Assembly (NCBI GenBank): GCA_963669265.1
Contig: OY769916.1
Span: 1,488,001-1,552,000 of the forward strand
Length of the DNA stretch: 64,000 nucleotides
From: SZUA-547 sp963669265
GTDB lineage: Bacteria > Pseudomonadota > Alphaproteobacteria > Rhodobacterales > Rhodobacteraceae
Reading direction: 5' to 3'
Under the pieces are notes generated by a model that was not told the DNA's origin, did no database searches, and saw only the letters and a list, made by a program, of their open reading frames with translations. Of this stretch, positions 8,376-16,415 are shown one piece after another; position 1 is the first letter of the stretch; every line of letters begins with the position of its first letter. The position numbers and the translations under genes were made by a program.

Positions 8376-9284
8376 ATGGACCGCCTGACCGAAATGGAAG
8401 CCTTCATCAAGGTTGTCGACGCAGGCGGCTTCACCGAAGCCGCGCGGCAGCTCTCGGTCTCCAAATCGGCGATCTCAAAACATGTCTCGGCGCTGGAGGC
8501 CCGGTTGGGCGCGCGCCTGTTGAACCGCACCACGCGCCGGGTCAGCCCCACCGAGATTGGCCTTGCATATTACGATCGCGCGGGCCGCGTGCTGGCGGAG
8601 GCGGAGGAGGCCGACGCCATGGCCGCGACAATGCAGGGCGCGCCGCGCGGACGGCTGCGAGTGTCGGCGCCGCTGAGCTTCGGGCGCAACCATGTCTCCC
8701 GCGCGGTGGCGGCGTTTCTGAAGACCTATCCGGATGTCTCGGTGCACTTGGAGATGGATGACCGGTTCGTCGATCTGGTCTCGCAGAATTTCGACCTGGC
8801 GATCCGTATCGGGCAGTTGCCCGATTCCAGCCTGATCGCCAAGAAGTTGGGCGAGTCGACGATCCACTTTGTAGCCAGCCCCGATTACCTGGAAAAGCAC
8901 GGCGAGCCGGTCACCATCGATCAGCTTTCGACCCATGTGCTGCTCCATTACTCCAACATGTCCTGGGGCAATTACTGGCGTCTGACCGGCCCGGGCGGCG
9001 AGGAGCGCCAGATCCGCGCCGGGGGACGTTTGACCTCGAACAATGGAGATGCGCTGATGCAGGCCGCGAAAGAGGGGCTGGGCATCGCGATGCAGCCCGC
9101 CTTCATTTGCGCCGAGGGAGTGCGCGACGGCAGCCTGCGGGAGATTCTGGTGCAGATTAAACGCGAACCGGCGGGGATTTACGCCGTCTATCCGCCGGGC
9201 CAGTACCCGGCCCCGAAGGTGCGCGCCTTCATTGACTTCATGTCGAAACGCTTCGGCGTCGCGCAATCCCCTTGGGCGCTATAA
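8376..9284 (+). CDS. LysR-family transcriptional regulator
   Basis: 302 residues. The N-terminal helix-turn-helix (about 1-60) carries the family pattern MEAFIKVVDAGGFTEAARQL and SKSAISKHVSALEARLGARL. The substrate-binding domain follows, with DVSVHLEMDDRFVDLVSQNF and the hallmark FDLAIRIGQLPDSSL of the aaeR/dmlR-type subgroup. The start has a good GGAGG site seven bases before ATG. It is divergent from the orphan binding protein and converges on trkH. Effector and targets are unknown. Confidence 0.93.
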   Translation: MDRLTEMEAFIKVVDAGGFTEAARQLSVSKSAISKHVSALEARLGARLLNRTTRRVSPTEIGLAYYDRAGRVLAEAEEADAMAATMQGAPRGRLRVSAPLSFGRNHVSRAVAAFLKTYPDVSVHLEMDDRFVDLVSQNFDLAIRIGQLPDSSLIAKKLGESTIHFVASPDYLEKHGEPVTIDQLSTHVLLHYSNMSWGNYWRLTGPGGEERQIRAGGRLTSNNGDALMQAAKEGLGIAMQPAFICAEGVRDGSLREILVQIKREPAGIYAVYPPGQYPAPKVRAFIDFMSKRFGVAQSPWAL

Positions 9285-9287
9285 CGA

Positions 9288-10736
9288 TCACCGGCGCCAG
9301 AACGAGCGGCTGAAGAGGACAAAGACGCTCAACAACTCCAATCGCCCCAGCAGCATGGTGGCGGAGAGGATCCATTTTGCGCTTTCCGGCAAACTGGCGA
9401 AATTGCCCGCGGGACCGATCGTCGCGCCAAGGCCCGGACCGACATTCGCCAGCGCCGTCGCCGCGCCGGAGATCGCCGTGACCGCGTCCAGTCCGACCAT
9501 CGTCAAAAGCACCGCGACGCATCCCAGCGTGACGGCGAACACATAGAAAAAGCTCATCACCGAGGACAAGATCTCCGCATTCAGCGGGCGCCGGTCATAG
9601 GTCAGCCGGAACACGCCATGCGGCGAATGCAGTCGGCGGATCTGGGTTGCGACCGCCGTCGCCAGCACCTGCACACGGAACACCTTGACCGAACAACAGG
9701 TCGATCCGGCGCAACCGCCGATCAGGCCGATGGCGAAGAAAATCGTGACGGCGAAGGACCCCCAGCGTCCGTAGTCCTCGCTGGCGTATCCGGTGCCGGT
9801 CAGGATGGAGACGCCGTTAAAAAGCGCACGGCGGAACGCGGGTTCGAACGGCAGATCGGTTGATAAGGCGCGATACGCCGCCAGCACCCCCACCACGGTG
9901 AACACGATCAATAGGAAGGCGCGGACCTGGCTGTCGCGAAAGAGCGGCTGCGCCGAGCCGGTGACGAACTGCACGTAACGCACGAAGGGCAGGCTGGCGA
10001 GGATCATGAACACGACCGAGACATACTCGACCGCCGGGGGGAAGTTGCCGAACGACGCGTCGTAATTGGCGAAACCGCCAGTGGCGATGGTGGTCATGGC
10101 ATGCACGGCGGCGTCGAACAGATTCATGCCCGCCGCAGCGTATCCCATCAGGCAGAGCGCGGTCAGCCCCACATAAATGGCCGAGATCGAGTTGGCGATC
10201 TCCGCCGCGCGAGGCAGGATCTTGCCGAACGTGTCGAACCCTTCCGAGCGGAAATACTGCATGCCGCCGACGCGCATCATCGGCAGGAAAGCCACGGCGA
10301 ACACAATCACCCCAACGCCGCCAAACCATTGCAGCAGGCCGCGCCACAGTTTGACCGCGGCGGGCAGGTCGTCGAGCCCGGCGAACACCGTTGAGCCGGT
10401 CGTGGTCAGGCCCGACATCGCCTCGAAGAACGCATCCACGTAAGAGGCGTTCGGCTCGCCAAGAACAAAAGGAATCGCTCCAAAAACCGGCAGCGCGACC
10501 CAGGCCCCGGTGGTCAGCAGAAAGGTCTGCTGGATCGTCAGCCCCTCTTTGCGGCCCATATGGCAGGCGATCGAGGTCGAGAACCCGATCACCATGGTGA
10601 AAGCGCCGGAAAACGCGTAGACGCGCCAATGCGGGTCGTCGAGCAGAAAGTCGGCCAGCGCAGGCGCCATCATGAACGCCCCCAAAGCGGCGATCATCAG
10701 ACCGATTACGTAAAAGACCGGGCGCGCGTCGAGCAT
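9288..10736 (-). CDS. trkH: TrkH/KtrB-family potassium uptake protein
   Basis: 482 residues, the family norm, from the ATG preceded by AAAGG; a TTG start 12 codons upstream is not supported. It forms the K+-conducting membrane subunit, usually with the NAD-binding TrkA ring. The four pore repeats are visible around MSGLTTTGSTVF, MTTIATGGFANYD, SILTGTGYASEDYG and ATALANVGPGLG, with the alphaproteobacterial variant IGGCAGSTCCSVKVFR after repeat three. No trkA lies nearby. It follows the APC permease by 40 bases on the same strand, so the two may be cotranscribed. Confidence 0.93.
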   Translation of the reverse strand: MLDARPVFYVIGLMIAALGAFMMAPALADFLLDDPHWRVYAFSGAFTMVIGFSTSIACHMGRKEGLTIQQTFLLTTGAWVALPVFGAIPFVLGEPNASYVDAFFEAMSGLTTTGSTVFAGLDDLPAAVKLWRGLLQWFGGVGVIVFAVAFLPMMRVGGMQYFRSEGFDTFGKILPRAAEIANSISAIYVGLTALCLMGYAAAGMNLFDAAVHAMTTIATGGFANYDASFGNFPPAVEYVSVVFMILASLPFVRYVQFVTGSAQPLFRDSQVRAFLLIVFTVVGVLAAYRALSTDLPFEPAFRRALFNGVSILTGTGYASEDYGRWGSFAVTIFFAIGLIGGCAGSTCCSVKVFRVQVLATAVATQIRRLHSPHGVFRLTYDRRPLNAEILSSVMSFFYVFAVTLGCVAVLLTMVGLDAVTAISGAATALANVGPGLGATIGPAGNFASLPESAKWILSATMLLGRLELLSVFVLFSRSFWRR

Positions 10737-10776
10737 AGGCGGAGCCTTTGGCGAGGAGGCCGCCTGTGTCAAGCAT

Positions 10777-12006
10777 TCAGCCGAGTGAAATCGACGCGAT
10801 CAGCAAACCGGCCGACGACAGCGCAGCGAAGATCGGCGAGAGAATCGGCAGATCCGGCGCGCCCTTTGGCGGCGGACCCCGCAGCTTCAGCGCGACAAGC
10901 GCGGCATTCACCATTGTGAAGATCACCAGCAATATCGCCGAGGTCGCCTCCGCCAGAACCGCCAGAGGCGCGGCCAGGGCGAGGCCGATCACACAGATCG
11001 TGGCCAGCGCGGTCGCCCGCGTTGGCGTCCTCCGAACCGGATGCAGCGCGCGCGCCCAGGCGAAGGCTGCGCTGCGCGCGCCCAAGCCATAGAGCACCCG
11101 CGCCGCCATGATGATCTGCGCCAACACGCCATTGAGTGTCGCCGCGACCGCGATCGCGCCTATGAACGCCGGAGAGCGCCCTGTGGCGGCCTCGAACACC
11201 ATCGCCAGCGGTCGGTCGCTGGCGGCCAGGCGCTCCGGCCCCACGGAGAGCACAGTGGCCGCACTGACCATCGCATAGAGCGCCGCGGTGACCGCCATGG
11301 CCAGCAGGATCGCGCGCGGCATGGTCTTGTGCGGCTCGCGGGTCTCCTCCGCCATGTTGACCATGTCCTCGAAGCCGATGAAGGCGAAGAAAGCCAGCAT
11401 CAGCGCGCCGACGATTCCCGCGGCCTCGAACGGCGCGGCGCCGAGGCCGGGGACCAGCTCCTGCACCGGCAACGCCCAGTCGCCCGCCAACCCGGCGCCG
11501 CTGACCACCAGCAGGCCGACGATCTCCACCAATGTGAAAATTGCGGCGATGGACAGCGACTCGACCACGCCCCAGGCGGCGGCGGCGCCGAGCAGCAGAC
11601 CGATGCCGATCTCAAGCGCCTCGCGCGGCGCATCGACCAGCCCAAGCAGATAGCCCACGCCGCCTTTCAGCACCGCGGCGGCGGAGACAATGCCGACGGC
11701 GGCCACCGCCAGCCCCACGCCATTGGCGAGCCACGAAGCGCCGAAGGCCTCCCGCATATAAGCCGCCTCGCCCGCGCTTTCGGGAATTCTGGCCGAAAGC
11801 TCTGCGAAGGAGGCTGCGGAGATCGCCGCGATCAGGCCGGCCAGAACAAAGGTGAACGGCGCATAAGGCCCGGCCTCGCCCGCAACCGCGCCCACGAGCA
11901 CATAAATGCCGGCGCCGATCATCACGCCCACGCCATAAAGCGCCATCAGGCCGACGCCCAAATGGCGCTTCAATCTGGGCGGACTGTCGGACCGATCCTT
12001 TTCCAT
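10777..12006 (-). CDS. APC-superfamily amino acid/polyamine permease
   Basis: 409 residues with about 11-12 membrane helices. The first helix motif GVMIGAGIYVLVGAVAGEAG is the substrate-binding signature of the amino acid-polyamine-organocation superfamily, and AFIGFEDMVNMAEETREPHK is the conserved helix 6/loop segment. It imports or exchanges amino acids or amines across the inner membrane; substrate unknown. No clear ribosome binding site precedes the ATG. It lies directly downstream of the folE terminator, so it probably has its own promoter. Confidence 0.9.
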   Translation of the reverse strand: MEKDRSDSPPRLKRHLGVGLMALYGVGVMIGAGIYVLVGAVAGEAGPYAPFTFVLAGLIAAISAASFAELSARIPESAGEAAYMREAFGASWLANGVGLAVAAVGIVSAAAVLKGGVGYLLGLVDAPREALEIGIGLLLGAAAAWGVVESLSIAAIFTLVEIVGLLVVSGAGLAGDWALPVQELVPGLGAAPFEAAGIVGALMLAFFAFIGFEDMVNMAEETREPHKTMPRAILLAMAVTAALYAMVSAATVLSVGPERLAASDRPLAMVFEAATGRSPAFIGAIAVAATLNGVLAQIIMAARVLYGLGARSAAFAWARALHPVRRTPTRATALATICVIGLALAAPLAVLAEATSAILLVIFTMVNAALVALKLRGPPPKGAPDLPILSPIFAALSSAGLLIASISLG

Positions 12007-12053
12007 GGCTGGAAGGATCAGGCGCGCGCGCCACCGGCGCCATGTCCTGAATC

Positions 12054-12077
12054 AAAAAAAAACGGGCCCGAAGGCCC
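12054..12077 (-). terminator. Rho-independent terminator after folE
   Basis: On the minus strand the sequence reads GGGCC-TTCG-GGCCC followed, after one base, by G and nine T. The stem is five perfect GC pairs closed by a stable UUCG tetraloop, starting about 30 bases after the folE stop. It separates folE from the downstream APC permease gene. Confidence 0.9.
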
Positions 12078-12109
12078 ATCCGATCGCCTCAAAAAGTAAA
12101 CTCGTTGGT

Positions 12110-12745
12110 TTAACTGCCGCGATTCACCGGATTGCCGATGATGCCCATGAACTCCTTCCGGGTCTTGGGATCGTCGCGGAACTGGCCCAGCATGGTCGAT
12201 GTGACCATCGAAACGCCATGTTTATGGATGCCGCGCGTGGTCATGCACTGATGCTCCGCCTCGACGACCACAGCGACGCCCACCGGCTGCAGCACGTTCT
12301 GAATGGCGCCGGCGATTTGCGCGGTCATCTTTTCCTGCACCTGCAGGCGCTTGGCGAAATTCTCCACCGTGCGCGCGAGCTTGGAGATGCCGACGACGCG
12401 GTCTGTGGGGATGTATCCAACATGCGCCCGACCGATGATCGGCGCCATGTGGTGCTCGCAATAGCTTTCGAACCGGATGTCGCGCAGTACGACCATCTCG
12501 TCATAACCCGCCACCTCTTCAAAGGTGCGCTGCAGGTCGGCGACCGGGTCCATGTCGTAGCCCTTGAACCACTCTTCATAGGCGCGGACGACGCGAGACG
12601 GCGTGTCCAGCAGGCCTTCGCGGTCCGGGTTGTCGCCCGCCCAGCGCAACAGTGTTCGCACGGCGGCCTCGGCCTCCTCTCGCGAGGGGCGAATGACGGC
12701 CTCGGCCTCAAGGTCGGCGACGAATTCGGAGTCGTGGACGTTCAT
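12110..12745 (-). CDS. folE: GTP cyclohydrolase I (FolE1)
   Basis: 211 residues, full length. It converts GTP to 7,8-dihydroneopterin triphosphate, the first step of tetrahydrofolate synthesis. Zinc ligands Cys96 and His99 (in ESYCEHHM) and Cys167 (in EHQCMTTRG) are all present, as are the GTP-binding segments HVGYIPTDRVVGISKLAR and RLQVQEKMTAQIA, so this is the zinc-dependent FolE1 and not FolE2. AGGGGA lies six bases before the ATG. The gene has its own terminator and is monocistronic. A short inverted repeat GTGA-N4-TCAC lies in its upstream region. Confidence 0.97.
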   Translation of the reverse strand: MNVHDSEFVADLEAEAVIRPSREEAEAAVRTLLRWAGDNPDREGLLDTPSRVVRAYEEWFKGYDMDPVADLQRTFEEVAGYDEMVVLRDIRFESYCEHHMAPIIGRAHVGYIPTDRVVGISKLARTVENFAKRLQVQEKMTAQIAGAIQNVLQPVGVAVVVEAEHQCMTTRGIHKHGVSMVTSTMLGQFRDDPKTRKEFMGIIGNPVNRGS

Positions 12746-12863
12746 TGAGAGTCCCCTTCGCTAGTGTGGCGCCCGCCGGAACGAGCCGTTGGTCTCCGAT
12801 TACACAGTGATAAGTCACCAAGGTCTTACCGCCTGCGCAGGACTTGCGGAGATTTTTAACGAT

Positions 12864-12893
12864 CCCCACTCATTTATGCCCCACTCATTTATG
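12864..12893. repeat. Perfect 15-bp tandem duplication
   Basis: The unit CCCCACTCATTTATG occurs twice head to tail with no spacer, in the gap between folE (start) and metZ (stop). Probably a recent slip-strand or unequal duplication; no gene is affected. Confidence 0.9.
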
Positions 12894-12959
12894 CGCGCGC
12901 CGGTCGATTTTGGATCAACCGCGTCGCACTTTTTCGTGCGCATTGGCCCAACCGCGACG

Positions 12960-12985
12960 CGCAGGCCCGAATCGACAGGCCTGCG
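12960..12985. repeat. Inverted repeat downstream of metZ
   Basis: An 8-bp perfect stem CGCAGGCC/GGCCTGCG with a 10-base loop lies about 30 bases beyond the metZ stop. There is no T-run on either strand, so a classical intrinsic terminator is not shown; it may stabilise the 3' end of the metZ transcript. Confidence 0.4.
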
Positions 12986-13013
12986 TTCATTAAGCTTAAG
13001 AGCGATCTAAATT

Positions 13014-14210
13014 TCAACCTTTAGTTGCATTCAGGGCGTTGACGATGTCCTCGGCGAGATCGTCGGGATCCTCCAGACCAACCGAAAGGCGCACCAGCCC
13101 CGGGCTGATGCCCAGCTCTATCCGCTGCTCTTCGGTCAGGCGCTGATGGGTCGTGGTCGTGGGATGGGTGACGATGCTCTTGGCGTCGCCCAGATTGTTC
13201 GAGATGCAGACGATCTCCAGCGCGTTCTGGAACTTGAACGCGGCCTCCTGCCCGCCCTCGATCTCAAAGGCGATGACCGTGCCGCCCAGCTCCATCTGCT
13301 TTTTCGCCAGAGCGCGCTGGGGATGATCCTCACGCCCCGGATAGAGCGTGCGGTTCACCAGCGGATGCTCGGCGATCACATCCGCCAGCGTCGCGGCGCT
13401 CTGGGCCTGCGCGCGGCATCTCAGGTCCAGCGTCTCCAGGCCCTTCAGCATCACCCACGCATTGAACGGGCTGAGCGCGCCGCCGGTATGCTTCAGATAG
13501 GGCTCGAACTCGTCCCGGATGAAGCTCTCCGTCCCCAGCACGACGCCTCCCAGGCAGCGCCCCTGCCCGTCGATATGCTTGGTGGCGGAATAGACGACGA
13601 TATCCGCCCCCAGCGCCAGCGGGCGCTGGAACACCGGCGTCGCGAAGACATTGTCGACCACCAGCCGCGCGCCGCCCTGATGAACGATCCCGGCCACGGC
13701 CTCGAGATCGATGATCTCCAGCGTGGGGTTCGAGGGCGTCTCAAGGAAGGCCAGCTTGGTGTTAGGCCGCATCGCCGCGCGCCATTGGTCCAGATCGGCC
13801 CCGTCGACGAACGTCACCTCGACCCCGAATTTCGGCAGCAGCGTCTCGACGATGAACAGGCAGGACCCGAACAATGCGCGAGCGGAGACCACGTGATCGC
13901 CCGCCGACAGCTGGCAAAAGAGCGCCCCGTTGACCGCCGCCATGCCCGAGGCGGTGGCGAAAGCGTCCTCCGCGCCTTCCAGCATGGCGATCCGGTCTTC
14001 GAACATCTTAACCGTGGGATTGCCGTACCGGGCGTAGATGAACCCCTCGGTTTCAAACTCGCCGTTGAACCGCGCCTCGGCCGTCTCCGCATCCGGGTAT
14101 TTGAACCCTTGGGTCAGATACATCGCCTCGGACAGTTCGCCATACTGGCTGCGGCGGGACCCGCCATGCACCAGCCGCGTGCGGGGTCGTCTCTTGCTGA
14201 TATCCGTCAT
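13014..14210 (-). CDS. metZ: O-succinylhomoserine sulfhydrylase
   Basis: 398 residues from the ATG at MTDISKRRPRTRLVHGG; a GTG start 12 codons upstream would fall in the riboswitch terminator and is unlikely. A PLP-dependent Cys/Met-metabolism enzyme that uses sulfide and O-succinylhomoserine to make homocysteine. Motifs include the family opening AMYLTQGFKYPDAETAEARF, YARYGNPTVKMFEDRIAMLE, and SATKHIDGQGRCLGG holding the PLP lysine. The subtype (MetZ over MetY, MetB or MetC) rests on overall pattern and on riboswitch context. Expression is very likely controlled by SAM through the upstream SAM-II element. Confidence 0.93.
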   Translation of the reverse strand: MTDISKRRPRTRLVHGGSRRSQYGELSEAMYLTQGFKYPDAETAEARFNGEFETEGFIYARYGNPTVKMFEDRIAMLEGAEDAFATASGMAAVNGALFCQLSAGDHVVSARALFGSCLFIVETLLPKFGVEVTFVDGADLDQWRAAMRPNTKLAFLETPSNPTLEIIDLEAVAGIVHQGGARLVVDNVFATPVFQRPLALGADIVVYSATKHIDGQGRCLGGVVLGTESFIRDEFEPYLKHTGGALSPFNAWVMLKGLETLDLRCRAQAQSAATLADVIAEHPLVNRTLYPGREDHPQRALAKKQMELGGTVIAFEIEGGQEAAFKFQNALEIVCISNNLGDAKSIVTHPTTTTHQRLTEEQRIELGISPGLVRLSVGLEDPDDLAEDIVNALNATKG

Positions 14211-14247
14211 GCCATCGCCGGGGTCCTGGCCCCGCTCCCTAGACACA

Positions 14248-14279
14248 GAAAAGCCCCGACCTTGGGCGGATCGGGGCTG
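14248..14279 (-). terminator. Intrinsic terminator in the metZ leader (riboswitch expression platform)
   Basis: On the minus strand, AGCCCCGA and TCGGGGCT form an 8-bp stem around an 11-base loop, followed by TTTTCT. It lies between the SAM-II aptamer and the metZ start, the expected position for transcriptional attenuation when SAM is bound. Confidence 0.85.
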
Positions 14280-14290
14280 TGTGAGCCTCC

Positions 14291-14346
14291 GGCCTCTTTA
14301 GCGGTTTATTTTACGTGGCCCGCAATCCGGTCGACAAATCGCCACG
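14291..14346 (-). promoter_or_regulatory. SAM-II riboswitch aptamer upstream of metZ
   Basis: Read on the minus strand: CGTGGC pairs with GCCACG (P1); the P1 loop holds GATTTG and ATTGC; the 3' segment holds ATAAA and then GCTAAAGAGG. These are the conserved blocks, in the right order and spacing, of the SAM-II (metA/metZ-type) S-adenosylmethionine pseudoknot riboswitch of alphaproteobacteria. Together with the downstream terminator it should lower metZ transcription when SAM is abundant. Confidence 0.92.
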
Positions 14347-14442
14347 CCGTCCGTGTTACGCCCGGGCCGGTGGCGGGTCAAGGTCCCGCGCGGACCAGCG
14401 CGCCGCGAACCCCTTTGAAATCGAACCGCGTTCACAAGGTTG

Positions 14443-15267
14443 TCAGCGGCGCAATTGCCTGAAGATCTCGGATGCGCCCCAGCCCGCGATCAGCGCCACC
14501 AGGATGGAGACCAGCCCGTAGATCAGCGGCACGTCCTGCGCAGAGGAGTAAATCAGACGCTCCAGCCCGGTCTTCCGCACCGCGATCACGGTGGAATACT
14601 CGTCGCGCACCCGTCCGTCGCGCAACAGGAACACGCGGGCGGAATAGTCGCCCTCAACGATATTCGAAGGCAATTCGATGGAAGTCTCGAACAGGGTCGG
14701 CCCTCTCAGCCGCACCTTGCCGGCGGATTCGTCGTAGAGCCCGGATTTCTCCCGCAGACGGATCACCGCCCGCCTAAACGCGTCGACATCCACCTTGTTG
14801 AACCCGGCCAGCCCAGCGATGAACACCGCCTTGTCGATGCCGATCCGGTGTTTTGCGTCATCCTCGGGGCGCAAGATATCCGGCAACTCTCCGGTCGCCG
14901 CGACGGCGTAGAATGACGGCGCGGAAGAAATCACCAGCGACTCGGCGTTGGCCCAGACCACGCCGATCCGCTCTTTCTTGCGCACTGTGACCGGCGCCGA
15001 CGGGCCGGTGACCGAGATGATGACGTCGGCCGCCGGTTCGCCCGGCTGGGGGAACCAGTCGCGCTCGATCGCGCCGTAGACGAAGATTTTCGAGCCTTCG
15101 AACGTGGCCGTGATCGCGACATCGGTCTGGCTGAGACCAGAAACGATGCGCTCTCTCTCCGGATCCAGATAGGGCGCAGCCGGGCTCTGCGCCGACGACC
15201 CGCCCGCCCAAAAGGCGGCGGCGACCGCACAGGCGGCGATCAGGGTTATGACGAGACGCGCGGTCAA
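14443..15267 (-). CDS. TIGR02186-family membrane-anchored protein, partner of TauE-like exporter
   Basis: 274 residues from a TTG that overlaps the stop of the upstream gene as TTGA, with GGGCGGA just ahead. An N-terminal signal segment (LVITLIAACAVAAAFWAGG) is followed by an extracytoplasmic beta-rich domain (VAITATFEGSKIFVYGAIER, DVIISVTGPSAPVTVRKKER) and a C-terminal membrane helix (VPLIYGLVSILVALIAGWGA). This matches the uncharacterised TIGR02186 family, which regularly sits beside TauE/SafE exporters. Likely a periplasmic or membrane-tethered subunit of that exporter (inference from neighbour conservation and overlap). Confidence 0.85.
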   Translation of the reverse strand: MTARLVITLIAACAVAAAFWAGGSSAQSPAAPYLDPERERIVSGLSQTDVAITATFEGSKIFVYGAIERDWFPQPGEPAADVIISVTGPSAPVTVRKKERIGVVWANAESLVISSAPSFYAVAATGELPDILRPEDDAKHRIGIDKAVFIAGLAGFNKVDVDAFRRAVIRLREKSGLYDESAGKVRLRGPTLFETSIELPSNIVEGDYSARVFLLRDGRVRDEYSTVIAVRKTGLERLIYSSAQDVPLIYGLVSILVALIAGWGASEIFRQLRR

Positions 15268-16178
15268 TGTCCGCCCTGCGCGATCGAGAACAACTCTTCC
15301 GGCTCCACCACCAGATCGAAGGCCAGCTTGCCGCAAACAATCAGCACCAGCCCGGCCAGCAGCACCCGCATCTGTTCGGCTTTCAGCTTCGCGCCGATCC
15401 GCACGCCGATCTGGGCGCCGACGACGCCTCCGACCAGCAGCAGCAGGGCGAGCACCGCGTCCACCGTGTGGTTGGTCGTGGCGTGCAGCAGGGTGGTCAG
15501 TCCGGTGACGAACATGATCTGAAACAACGAGGTGCCGACGACGACATTCGTCGGCATGCCCAAAAGGTAGATCATAGCCGGGACCATGATGAACCCGCCG
15601 CCCACGCCCATGATCGCGGCCAGCAAACCGACGGCGATACCGATCACAAACGGTGGAATCGCCGAGATATAAAGCTTGGATTGCCGGAACCGCATCTTCA
15701 GCGGCAGGCCGTGAATCCAGTTATGTCCATGCCGCGCCGCGGGTTTCGCGCCGCGCTTGGTCTTGCGCATCGCGTTCACGCTCTCGATGAACATTAATGC
15801 GCCGACCGCGCCCAGAAAGACGACGTAACAGACCGACACCAGCAGCTCGACCTGACCAATCGAGCGCAGGAACGCGAACAACTGAACGCCGACTACGGAT
15901 CCGACCACGCCACCCGCCAGCAGCACCAGCCCCATCTTGAAATCGACGGTTTTTCGCCGCCAATGCGCCAATACGCCGGAAAACGACGAGGCGACGATCT
16001 GATTGGCTTCGGTGGCGACCGCGACGGCGGGCGAGATGCCGATGAAAATCAGCAAGGGCGTCATCAAAAAACCGCCGCCGACCCCGAACATGCCGGACAA
16101 CATGCCCACCCCGCCGCCAAGCCCCAAAAGGATGAAGGCGTTGACCGACACTTCGGCGATGGGAAGGTAGATTTGCAT
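15264..16178 (-). CDS. TauE/SafE-family sulfite/sulfonate exporter
   Basis: 304 residues, with about eight to nine membrane helices arranged as two halves, each containing the family glycine pattern: MLSGMFGVGGGFLMTPLLIF in the first and LLAAIMGVGGGFIMVPAMIY in the second. The family (formerly DUF81) exports sulfite, sulfoacetate or other sulfur-containing anions. Start ATG follows GGAGCTCC. Translation is coupled to the downstream TIGR02186 gene. The nearby sulfur-amino-acid gene metZ is on the same strand but beyond a gap of over 200 bases, so a functional link is only suggestive. Confidence 0.9.
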   Translation of the reverse strand: MQIYLPIAEVSVNAFILLGLGGGVGMLSGMFGVGGGFLMTPLLIFIGISPAVAVATEANQIVASSFSGVLAHWRRKTVDFKMGLVLLAGGVVGSVVGVQLFAFLRSIGQVELLVSVCYVVFLGAVGALMFIESVNAMRKTKRGAKPAARHGHNWIHGLPLKMRFRQSKLYISAIPPFVIGIAVGLLAAIMGVGGGFIMVPAMIYLLGMPTNVVVGTSLFQIMFVTGLTTLLHATTNHTVDAVLALLLLVGGVVGAQIGVRIGAKLKAEQMRVLLAGLVLIVCGKLAFDLVVEPEELFSIAQGGH

Positions 16179-16415
16179 TGGAGCTCCGGGGTTTCGCCAC
16201 GGTTGCTATACTGCGATGCAACAGAAATCCAGACGACCGGAGAGAATTTTTCTCTCCTGAGCCAATGCGTGCCTATGCCGCCACAAATGGGGCGCGAGCG
16301 CGCCGCTATCTCTCTGGAAAAACTCGGCGAGGACCGCTATCCCTCAATGCAGGCGGCGTTACCCATGGGCGCAATCCCGTGGGAGCGCCCGGCGTTCCCA
16401 ACGCGCCGCAACGCA

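Noticed and set aside
12789..13010. 73-residue open frame in the folE-metZ gap
   Set aside because: Contains the tandem duplication, has no ribosome binding site and weak codon bias; treated as non-coding.
16201..16212. Extended -10 element TGCTATACT before the glycosyltransferase operon
   Set aside because: No matching -35 at 15-18 bases and a leader of about 200 bases; not strong enough to annotate.
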